NCBI GenBank assembly: GCA_002342035.1
Contig: DDPE01000073.1
Span: 1-12,147 of the forward strand
Origin: Asticcacaulis sp. UBA2476
Lineage (GTDB): Bacteria > Pseudomonadota > Alphaproteobacteria > Caulobacterales > Caulobacteraceae
Reading direction: 5' to 3'
Length of the DNA: 12,147 nt
The position numbers were made by a program, and so were the translations under genes. Shown one piece after another: positions 6,797 to 12,147 of the stretch. The first letter of the stretch is position 1; the number at the start of each line of letters is the position of its first letter. The notes below the pieces were generated by a model. That model saw nothing but the letters and a program-made list of their open reading frames with translations, was not told where the DNA came from and made no database searches.

Positions 6797-7234
6797 ATGG
6801 ATTCTTATATGACCCGTAAACTTAAAGCGGCCCTATCTGTGTTTGGTGTCTGCGCGCTTATGGCGGCGGCTCCGGTGCAGGCGGCGCAAAAGCTTCAGAT
6901 CGAAAAGAACCATGCCACCCGCATCGCCTTATCGGCGCCCGCGGGCAATGTCATTGTCGGCAATCCCGATATCGCCGATGTCACGGTGGTCGATACGCGC
7001 ACTATCTTTATTGTCGGCCGCAGCTTTGGCCGGTCCGGGGTCACTATTACCGATAAGTACGGCCGGGTGATCTTTGACGGCGATGTGGTCGTTAGTCAGG
7101 CCTCGAACGCCAAGGGCGTCGTCACCGTCTATAAGGGCCTGAAATCTTCATCCGTCATGTGTGCCGCCACCTGCCAGACGCAGGAAGATGCGTCGGGCGT
7201 TGTGACCTCTACCGAAGTGGCCTCGGTTCCCTAA
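6797..7234 (+). CDS. Small secreted protein made of a pilus-assembly N-terminal (CpaC N-domain-like) domain
   Basis: 145 residues from the ATG at 6797. A signal peptide (about 1-29, cleavage near VQA|AQ) precedes one domain at about 32-100: ATRIALSAPAGNVIVGNPDIADVTVVDTRTIFIVG followed by GVTITDKYGRVIFDGDVVV. This has the same layout as residues 41-112 of CpaC in this window, with the shared pattern V.NP.(I/V)AD, so it is the secretin N-terminal domain without a secretin. The tail (about 105-145) has a Cys122-x3-Cys126 pair and a Ser/Thr/Val-rich end. The role is unknown; a periplasmic partner of the secretin or of the pilus base is a reasonable inference. Starts at 6752 or 6809 are possible. 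The 6752 start overlaps the likely -10 box, and no strong ribosome site separates the other two. Confidence 0.82.
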   Translation: MDSYMTRKLKAALSVFGVCALMAAAPVQAAQKLQIEKNHATRIALSAPAGNVIVGNPDIADVTVVDTRTIFIVGRSFGRSGVTITDKYGRVIFDGDVVVSQASNAKGVVTVYKGLKSSSVMCAATCQTQEDASGVVTSTEVASVP

Positions 7235-7237
7235 ATC

Positions 7238-7798
7238 ATGTTCAATGCGGTGCGGCGTTACAGATCATGGCTGACAGCGGCGCGGCGACAGGCGAGCGCG
7301 GGACTGCGCGACCGCAAAGGCAGTGCGGCGGTCGAATTTGCCTTGATCGCCGGGCCGCTGATCCTGCTGATTTTCGGCTGTCTGGAACTGGCGCTGTTTA
7401 TTATCGTCAGCGTCTTGCTGGATAATGCCACCCAGGCGGCGGCGCGCGAAATCCGCATGGGCATACTGACCGGTGAAAATTCCGACGCCACCAGCTTTCG
7501 TCAGCAAATCTGCGACAATATGGGCTGGGTCGCGGCCACCTGCATGAATGACCTTCAGATCGATGTCGAAACCTTTGACAACTTCACCGGGGTCGACCTG
7601 ACACCGCCGATCGTGGAGGGAGAGTTCGAAGAGGCCAATTTCAGCTACGATCTGGGCGGATCGAGCAGTATCCAACTGGTTAGCGCCTATTATTCCTACA
7701 GCCTGATCACGCCGATCCTTAGCTCCGGTATGGCGACTCTGTCCAATGGGGATGCGGTTCTGACCACCCAGGTCATCTTTAGAAACGAGCCGTTCTGA
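7238..7798 (+). CDS. tadE: TadE-like pseudopilin
   Basis: 186 residues. A basic N-terminus (to about 27) is followed by KGSAAVEFALIAGPLILLIFGCLELALFIIVSVLL, the classic TadE pilin-like segment with Gly28 at -1, Glu33 at +5 and Phe34. The motif NATQAAAREIRMG follows directly, as in TadE proteins. The rest (about 75-186) is a periplasmic domain with Cys residues in QQICDNMGWVAATCMNDL that could form a disulfide. TadE pseudopilins are cleaved by the Tad prepilin peptidase and are needed for pilus assembly. The ATG lies 3 bases after the upstream stop with no clear ribosome site, so translation is probably coupled. Confidence 0.9.
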   Translation: MFNAVRRYRSWLTAARRQASAGLRDRKGSAAVEFALIAGPLILLIFGCLELALFIIVSVLLDNATQAAAREIRMGILTGENSDATSFRQQICDNMGWVAATCMNDLQIDVETFDNFTGVDLTPPIVEGEFEEANFSYDLGGSSSIQLVSAYYSYSLITPILSSGMATLSNGDAVLTTQVIFRNEPF

Positions 7799-8370
7799 TG
7801 GGTATTTTGCGTGCACTCAATCCGTTTAATACGCTGCGCCGGTTCGCCAAAGACCGCCGGGCCGTGTCGGCGGTGGAGTTTGCGCTGATCGCGCCCATTC
7901 TGATTACGCTTTATCTGGGGTTGGCGGAATTGACGCTGGCCATGATGGCGTCGCGTAAGGCGTCGCACCTGGCGGCTTCGATCGGTGATCTGGCGGCCCA
8001 GTCGGAAAGCCTGACCAATGACAATATGGCGGATCTGTTTGAAATCGGCGACAGCATCATCGCCCCGTTTGATGGCGGTAATGCACTCAGGGTGCGCGTG
8101 ACCTGCGTGACCATGGATAAGACCGACAATAAGGCCAAGGTCATCTGGAGCGATCCGCATATCTGGACTGAGAAGAACACCAATGACTCGCCGGTCGTGT
8201 CGGCGATCACCACGGCGCAGCTGCCGGTGGGGCAGAGTCTGATCGTGACCGAGGTCGAGTATGATTACGACTCGCCGCTGCACAGCTTTTTGCCGGCGCA
8301 AACTCAGTTTACGGATACATTCTATCACCACCCCCGTAACGGCAGTGTGGTGGTGAGAAAAACGTCTTAA
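7798..8370 (+). CDS. Second TadE/TadG-like pseudopilin
   Basis: 190 residues. A basic N-terminus is followed by RRAVSAVEFALIAPILITLYLGLAELTLAMM, a TadE-type prepilin segment with Glu27 at +5 and Phe28. The -1 residue is Ala22 rather than Gly. Then comes the typical KASHLAASIGDLAAQSE segment and an extracytoplasmic domain rich in Asp, Thr and aromatic residues. The start overlaps the stop of the TadE gene by one base (TGATG), so the two are coupled. The family members are minor pilins of Tad systems; whether this is the TadF or TadG equivalent cannot be decided. The stop lies only 7 bases from the stop of the convergent pabB, with no recognisable terminator between them. Confidence 0.87.
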   Translation: MGILRALNPFNTLRRFAKDRRAVSAVEFALIAPILITLYLGLAELTLAMMASRKASHLAASIGDLAAQSESLTNDNMADLFEIGDSIIAPFDGGNALRVRVTCVTMDKTDNKAKVIWSDPHIWTEKNTNDSPVVSAITTAQLPVGQSLIVTEVEYDYDSPLHSFLPAQTQFTDTFYHHPRNGSVVVRKTS

Positions 8371-8377
8371 AGCGTGA

Positions 8378-9805
8378 TCAGGTCGTGCCTTCGAGCACCG
8401 ACCGGATCAGCTTAAGTTTGGTTTCGGTCTCTATGCGCTCCTCATGCGGCACGCTATCGGCGACAATCCCGCCCCCCGCACACACCCGCAAATGCCAGAC
8501 GCTGTGGTCGTCTTTTTCAAGCGCTATGGTGCGGATCAACACGCTTGAGTCCATGCTGCCTTCGGCATCGATGATCATCAACGCCCCGCAATAGGGGCCG
8601 CGCGGGGCCTCAAGCTCCTGAATGACCTTCATCGCCTGCACCTTGGGCGCACCGGAAATCGACCCCGGCGGGAAGGTGGCGCAGATGACATCGGCGGCAT
8701 CAAGACCGGGCGAGAGCTGCCCGGTCACGATCGAGACCAAATGATGAACGCTGGGATAGGTCTCTAAGGCATTAAGCGCGGTGACCTTAACCGATCCGAC
8801 TTCGCTGACCTTAGACAGATCATGGCGCATGAGATCGACAATCATCAGGTTTTCGGCGCGGTCCTTGGGGCTTTTCAGTAGGGCGTCACTTAAGGTTTTA
8901 TCGGCAGCCGGGGTAGCGCCGCGCGGGCGGGTGCCTTTGATCGGGCGGGTCTCCAGATGGCCGTCGGGGCTTAAACTTATGAACCGCTCCGGGCTGTTGG
9001 AAATGATAGCGCGACCCTTCAGCCGCAGCGCTGCCCCAAAGGGCGCAGAACCGGCCCGGTTGAGGTCACGCAACACCCGGCCCAAGGTGACATCCTCTTT
9101 CAGCGTGCCCTGCCAGCCGCGCGCCAGATTGGCCTGAAACAGGTCGCCGGCGTGAATTTGCTGGATCAGGTTAGACACCTTGTCTTCGTGAACCTGATCG
9201 CTGGTCTCTAAGGTGAGCGGCGCACAAACCAGCGGGCCGTTGCGGATCAGGCCGGTCGCCGGATGCTTAAGCGCGGCATTGAACGCCTTACGCATCGTAT
9301 CGGCGGCATTGCGGGCGGCATAGTCGTCGCGACCGCGGCCCAATGACAAAAGCGTGCGCGTCCTGTGATCAAACGCCAGCACAGCGGGGTAGCGCAGGAT
9401 ATGCAGTTCCGGCCAGGCCTTACGCCCTTCGACACGGAACGGACGTTTTTTGAGGGCTTCGAACCGCATGCCCATCTCGAATGACGCCAGCGCGATCACG
9501 CCGCCGGTAAAGGGTGGCAGGTCGGTTGTGGCATCGCCGCCGATATGGGCGGGGTGGGCCGCCGTTTTAAACGGCGCAATCGACTGTTTCAGAAGGCTTT
9601 TCGGGTCGGTGTCGTCCTCAAATTCCAGCGTGGTCACGCCGTCAGGATAGCAGCTCAGGTACGACCACCGCCCCTGCGGGCCACCATCGGAAATCAGCCC
9701 CACACTATGGTCGGTTTCAAACCACGCCTCAAACAAAGTCTCCGGCGCCACGAACGGCAGCCGGATCACATGCAGGTGGGTCAGGGGCGTGGCAAAAGCC
9801 GACAT
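8378..9805 (-). CDS. pabB: Aminodeoxychorismate synthase component I (PabB)
   Basis: 475 residues. The N-terminal half (about 10-190) is the anthranilate synthase component I N-terminal domain (GLISDGGPQGRWSYL). The chorismate-binding domain spans about 205-470: GDLFQANLARG, ISNSPERFI, RPIKGTRPRG, DRAENLMIVDLMRHDL, FPPGSISGAPKVQAM and VCAGGGIVADSVPHEE. The PIKGT motif with Lys290 marks PabB; TrpE has PIAGT. The enzyme converts chorismate to 4-amino-4-deoxychorismate in the folate pathway, using ammonia from a PabA-type glutaminase. No PabC lyase is fused at the C-terminus. The ATG at 9805 lacks a clear ribosome site. A TATAAT -10 at 9824-9829 would give a leader of only about a dozen bases. 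Confidence 0.95.
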   Translation of the reverse strand: MSAFATPLTHLHVIRLPFVAPETLFEAWFETDHSVGLISDGGPQGRWSYLSCYPDGVTTLEFEDDTDPKSLLKQSIAPFKTAAHPAHIGGDATTDLPPFTGGVIALASFEMGMRFEALKKRPFRVEGRKAWPELHILRYPAVLAFDHRTRTLLSLGRGRDDYAARNAADTMRKAFNAALKHPATGLIRNGPLVCAPLTLETSDQVHEDKVSNLIQQIHAGDLFQANLARGWQGTLKEDVTLGRVLRDLNRAGSAPFGAALRLKGRAIISNSPERFISLSPDGHLETRPIKGTRPRGATPAADKTLSDALLKSPKDRAENLMIVDLMRHDLSKVSEVGSVKVTALNALETYPSVHHLVSIVTGQLSPGLDAADVICATFPPGSISGAPKVQAMKVIQELEAPRGPYCGALMIIDAEGSMDSSVLIRTIALEKDDHSVWHLRVCAGGGIVADSVPHEERIETETKLKLIRSVLEGTT

Positions 9806-9823
9806 TCACAACAACTTGATTCG

Positions 9824-9829
9824 ATTATA
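9824..9829 (-). promoter_or_regulatory. Putative pabB -10 element (TATAAT)
   Basis: The minus strand reads TATAAT exactly, 18 bases before the pabB ATG. Transcription would start near 9817, giving a very short leader. No convincing -35 is seen at 16-18 bases. The same bases overlap a plus-strand TATAAG at 9826-9831. Confidence 0.35.
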
Positions 9830-9837
9830 AGCATTTG

Positions 9838-9981
9838 AAGGATCACACTAATACTAGGTTAAAGCCCCTGTCCGCAACTGCCCTCTCTTGGTATTTCCGT
9901 ATCGGTCCTTAAGCCTATGGATGGAGGTCCATTGATCCTTGTGTGCGCCCAAATCATAGCAGATTTCGGGCGCATATTTTT
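9838..9981 (+). ncRNA. Candidate structured small RNA with intrinsic terminator
   Basis: No protein is supported here. A plus-strand TATAAG (9826-9831) predicts a start near 9838. From there AAGGATCA (9838-9845) pairs with TGATCCTT (9933-9940) as a closing stem. Inside it AGGTTAAAG (9856-9864) pairs with CTTAAGCCT (9908-9916), with seven Watson-Crick pairs, one G-U and one mismatch. ATGGA (9917-9921) pairs with TCCAT (9928-9932) as a small hairpin. This gives a closing stem, a long arm and a short 3' hairpin around a junction. It is followed at 9944-9974 by a strong stem-loop and a U-rich tail. No known RNA family is recognised. A -35 element is not evident, so the call is a candidate. Confidence 0.35.
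9944..9981 (+). terminator. Intrinsic terminator, plus strand
   Basis: TGCGCCC plus AAATC (9944-9955) pairs with GATTT and GGGCGCA (9962-9974) around one bulged C at 9967, with a 6-base loop. TATTTTTAT follows immediately. The T-tract lies on the plus-strand 3' side only, so it would end a plus-strand transcript; no annotated plus-strand gene lies upstream within 1.4 kb. Confidence 0.6.
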
Positions 9982-9989
9982 ATGTTTAT

Positions 9990-10119
9990 CACCCCAAAGT
10001 TGCCCTTCGGGTACTTTGGGGTGGGGCATACGGTCAAATCGAAGCTCGAAGCGGTTCTTCGCTTAGATTTGGCTTTTCCACCCGAAAGGTATTGGCGCTT
10101 TGCGCCAAACTTTCGGGTG
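9990..10119. repeat. Row of three palindromes downstream of amn
   Basis: First, CACCCCAAAGT/ACTTTGGGGTG (9990-10000 and 10013-10023) encloses a small CCC-TTC-GGG inner hairpin. Second, CAAATC/GATTTG (10035-10040 and 10066-10071) encloses CGAAG/CTTCG. Third, CACCCGAAAG/CTTTCGGGTG (10079-10088 and 10110-10119) encloses TTGGCGC-TTT-GCGCCAA. The first and third share the outer pattern CACCCsAAAG, with C-G in one replaced by G-C in the other. None is followed by a T-tract in the amn direction. They look like REP-type palindromes at the 3' end of amn and may protect the mRNA or end it indirectly. Confidence 0.6.
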
Positions 10120-10123
10120 AGGT

Positions 10124-11626
10124 TCATCTAAACGGCGGTTCATCAAAAGCCCGCAGCTTGCGCGAATGCAGCCGCGATCCGGCATCGCGCAGGATGTCCA
10201 TAGTCTTGATGCCTATGTCGATATGCTCCGAAATCGCCCGTTCATAGAAATGGTTAGCCTGACCCGGCAGTTTTAGTTCGCCGTGCAGCGGCTTATCCGA
10301 CACGCACAGCAGCGTCCCATAAGGCACCCGGAACCGATAGCCTTGCGCGGCCAGCGTGGCACTTTCCATGTCGATGGCCACCGCGCGTGACTGCGAAAAG
10401 CGGATAGCGCTTAAGGAATATCTCAGTTCCCAGTTGCGGTCATCGGTAGTGACGACCGTACCGGTACGCAGGCGGCGCTTAAGCTGATCGGGGTTTTCGC
10501 CGGTCACTTCGACGCAGGCCTGTTGCAGGGCGACCTGAACTTCGGCAATGGCGGGGATCGGGATTTCGACCGGCAGCACATCATCCAGCACATGATCGTC
10601 ACGCAAGTACGCGTGGGCCAGCACATAGTCGCCAATGCTCTGAGACGGCCGCAAACCCCCGCAGTGGCCGATCATCAGCCAGGCCTGCGGGCGGGTCACC
10701 GCCAGATGGTCGGTAATGGTCTTGGCGTTCGATGGCCCGACCCCGATATTGACCAGGGTAATGCCCTGACGGTTCGGCGCCAGCAGGTGATAGGCCGGCA
10801 TCTGGTGCTTACGCCACGGCGAATTCGCGATCAGCTCCAGCGGGTTTTGAGTGTCGCGCGTGATCAGCAGATTGCCGCAGCACGACAAGGCTGTGTACGG
10901 ACTATCGGGATCCTGAAGCTGCTCCAGCGCATATTTGACGAACACATCTACATAGCGATGATAGTTGGTCATCAGAATATAGCCCTGAGTGTGTTCCGCC
11001 GGGGTGCCGGTATAGTGCTTAAGGCGGGCCAGCGAAAAATCCGACCGCAAACCATCAAACAGCGACAATGGGTGTGATCCATCGGCATTGCGCACTTCGT
11101 GGCCGTCCGCGACTTCGTTGCCGATCAGGGCCAGTTCGGTTGCCGGAAAAAACCGCGCCAGATCAACGGCGGAGACGCTGTTGAGATCAAGATCGGCGCC
11201 ATCCAGCACATAGGGGTAGGGAATATCCTGATCTGACAGGCCGACCTCGATCGTGATGTCGTAATCCTTTTGCATCAGTTCGATCTGTTCTTCGATGAAG
11301 TCGCCATAAAGGTCAGGGCGGGTGATCGAACCGGCATAAACGCCGGGGCGCGAAAAGCGGGCAAAGGCGCGATTGACGAACGGATGGCGGTGACCCAGCA
11401 CCGGCGTGTCTCCGTCGTCGTCTTCATCGACGCCGTTCCAGGTCACGATAAGCTTGGGGTAACAATAGCGGCCTTCGGCGCGCATAGCCTTTGACGGCTT
11501 GGTCTTATCAGCCAGATAGGCCTGAAGGTCAGCCTGTAGCTGCGTCACCGAAGTCTGATACAGGGTTTTAAGGTGAGTTACGGCGTCATGGGCCGTTGCG
11601 TGTGTTGTTATATTTTGCAGTGTCAT
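10124..11626 (-). CDS. amn: AMP nucleosidase
   Basis: 500 residues from the ATG at 11626. The N-terminal AMP nucleosidase domain covers about 15-165 (RYCYPKLIVTWNG, RPGVYAGSITRPDLYGDFIEEQI). The C-terminal phosphorylase-like domain covers about 275-480: LVNIGVGPSNAKTITDHLA, MIGHCGGLRPSQSIGDYVLA, VAIDMESATLAAQGYRF and LLCVSDKPLHGELKLPG. The length is close to the E. coli enzyme. The enzyme hydrolyses AMP to adenine and ribose 5-phosphate and is cytoplasmic. A GTG at 11641 could extend it by five codons, but ATAGGT at 11633-11638 is placed 6 bases before the ATG and lies inside the extension, so I prefer the ATG. It is divergent from the lipoprotein gene at 11828 and separated from pabB by 318 bases, so it is probably a single-gene unit. 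Confidence 0.95.
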   Translation of the reverse strand: MTLQNITTHATAHDAVTHLKTLYQTSVTQLQADLQAYLADKTKPSKAMRAEGRYCYPKLIVTWNGVDEDDDGDTPVLGHRHPFVNRAFARFSRPGVYAGSITRPDLYGDFIEEQIELMQKDYDITIEVGLSDQDIPYPYVLDGADLDLNSVSAVDLARFFPATELALIGNEVADGHEVRNADGSHPLSLFDGLRSDFSLARLKHYTGTPAEHTQGYILMTNYHRYVDVFVKYALEQLQDPDSPYTALSCCGNLLITRDTQNPLELIANSPWRKHQMPAYHLLAPNRQGITLVNIGVGPSNAKTITDHLAVTRPQAWLMIGHCGGLRPSQSIGDYVLAHAYLRDDHVLDDVLPVEIPIPAIAEVQVALQQACVEVTGENPDQLKRRLRTGTVVTTDDRNWELRYSLSAIRFSQSRAVAIDMESATLAAQGYRFRVPYGTLLCVSDKPLHGELKLPGQANHFYERAISEHIDIGIKTMDILRDAGSRLHSRKLRAFDEPPFR

Positions 11627-11632
11627 GGCGAT

Positions 11633-11638
11633 ACCTAT
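11633..11638 (-). promoter_or_regulatory. Ribosome binding site deciding the amn start
   Basis: ATAGGT on the minus strand, six bases before the ATG at 11626; it argues against the GTG at 11641. Confidence 0.5.
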
Positions 11639-11827
11639 CACGCGGTTTTGGTTTTGACCAGTAGCCTAAGCTACGCTGAATATGTCTCAGTCATGTGGCG
11701 CGATTATTATTAATATGCAGCCTTTGAGGGAAATTTATTGGCCTACCCCCAAATGTTCTGGTAGCCATTTGCCGGGCCCGATTCGATACATAAGGTTAGG
11801 GGCGGGGCTCACAAGGGGTTATAAAAC
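11639..11827. promoter_or_regulatory. Divergent intergenic region between amn and the lipoprotein gene
   Basis: The region must hold promoters for both directions. It contains a short palindrome GTAGC-CTAA-GCTAC at 11661-11674 on the amn side, an AT-rich patch at about 11703-11716, and AAGGGG at 11812-11817, which is a good ribosome site for the gene at 11828. No -35/-10 pair could be assigned with confidence. Confidence 0.35.
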
Positions 11828-12147
11828 ATGAAAAAATTAGTTCTCGTGGCCGCAGCCGGTGCTGCGCTGGCCGCTTTGTCGGGCTGCGCCACCATCACGC
11901 GCGGCACCAATGATGTGTTCGTCGTTGAAACCGATCCGAGCGGGGCTGCGGTTAAGACCACGCACGGCTTTGCCTGCGACGCCACGCCGTGTTCGTTCAA
12001 AATGCCGCGCAAATCCGAGTTCGATGTCACCATCACCAAAGCCGGTTACAAGACTTGGACCGGCCATGTGACCAACAAAATCTCAGGCGGCGGGGGGGCG
12101 GCTATGGCGGGCAATGTTCTGGGCGGCGGGATTATTGGTGGGGCGGG
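11828..12147 (+). CDS. PEGA-domain-like lipoprotein (runs off right edge)
   Basis: The frame is open from the ATG at 11828 through the window end, 106 codons. MKKLVLVAAAGAALAALSGC is a lipoprotein signal with lipobox LSGC and acylated Cys20. Residues about 32-82 look like a PEGA-type beta domain: VFVVETDPSGAAVKTTHG, then TPCSFKMPRKSEFDVTITKAGYKTW. Cys50 and Cys55 flank a short loop and could form a disulfide. After about residue 86 the chain becomes very Gly-rich (ISGGGGAAMAGNVLGGGIIGGAG). Similar alphaproteobacterial lipoproteins are mostly annotated only as PEGA-domain proteins; the function is unknown and probably at the cell envelope. A good AAGGGG ribosome site lies about 10 bases upstream. 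Confidence 0.82.
   Translation, partial: MKKLVLVAAAGAALAALSGCATITRGTNDVFVVETDPSGAAVKTTHGFACDATPCSFKMPRKSEFDVTITKAGYKTWTGHVTNKISGGGGAAMAGNVLGGGIIGGA

Noticed and set aside
7265..8331. Long minus-strand open frames of 183 and 211 codons opposite the pseudopilin genes
   Set aside because: They are antisense shadows of two well-supported TadE-family genes in high-GC DNA, with no recognisable protein features or ribosome sites.
9943..10131. A 62-codon plus-strand open frame across the palindromes downstream of amn
   Set aside because: It starts inside the terminator stem, has no ribosome site, and its codons are simply the translation of the hairpin arms.
10121..10148. GGTTCATC repeated at the amn stop region
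   Set aside because: Eight-base repeat, one copy largely coding; no structure or context supports an attachment site.
10523..11077. A 184-codon plus-strand open frame opposite amn
   Set aside because: The amn protein matches its family along the whole length; the antisense frame has His/Arg/Gln-rich composition typical of a shadow.
1..12147. CRISPR arrays, tRNA or rRNA genes, insertion sequences and phage genes
   Set aside because: No regularly spaced repeats, tRNA-like cloverleafs, rRNA segments, transposase or integrase frames were seen on either strand.

Overview
The window looks like chromosomal DNA from a stalked alphaproteobacterium of the Caulobacteraceae. The gene order and protein features fit Caulobacter or Asticcacaulis, but I cannot fix the genus from sequence alone. 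The main content is a Flp/Tad (Cpa) type IVc pilus locus, followed by two unrelated housekeeping genes and the start of a lipoprotein gene.

Pilus region, minus strand (positions 6433 down to 1). Read in the direction of transcription it holds two Flp-type pilins (pilA and a second divergent pilA), the prepilin peptidase cpaA, a 142-bp palindromic repeat, then cpaB, cpaC, cpaD, cpaE and the first 145 codons of cpaF, which runs off the left edge. From cpaB to cpaF the genes overlap or nearly touch, so they probably form one translationally coupled operon. An intrinsic-terminator-like hairpin separates the two pilins. The palindromic repeat separates the pilin/peptidase part from the secretion-machine part.

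Pilus region, plus strand (6797 to 8370). An AT-rich intergenic region of about 360 bp (6434-6796) separates the pilins from a divergent three-gene cluster: a small secreted protein that is essentially a stand-alone copy of the CpaC N-terminal domain, a TadE-like pseudopilin and a second TadE/TadG-like pseudopilin. The combined machine would work as follows. CpaA cleaves the pilins and pseudopilins. CpaF powers assembly and CpaE positions it. CpaB and CpaD act in the periplasm and outer membrane. CpaC is the outer-membrane secretin. The pseudopilins probably prime the fibre.

Right part. pabB (aminodeoxychorismate synthase component I, folate pathway) converges on the pseudopilin cluster with only 7 bp between stop codons. 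Between pabB and amn (AMP nucleosidase) lies a 318-bp gap with two notable features. One is a candidate structured small RNA on the plus strand with a -10 box, a foldable body and an intrinsic terminator. The other is a row of strong palindromes. A divergent PEGA-type lipoprotein gene begins at 11828 and runs off the right edge.

The protein-coding content is recognisable and mostly conventional. The parts least explained by known families are the intergenic elements at 5194-5335, 6467-6507, 9838-9981 and 9990-10119.
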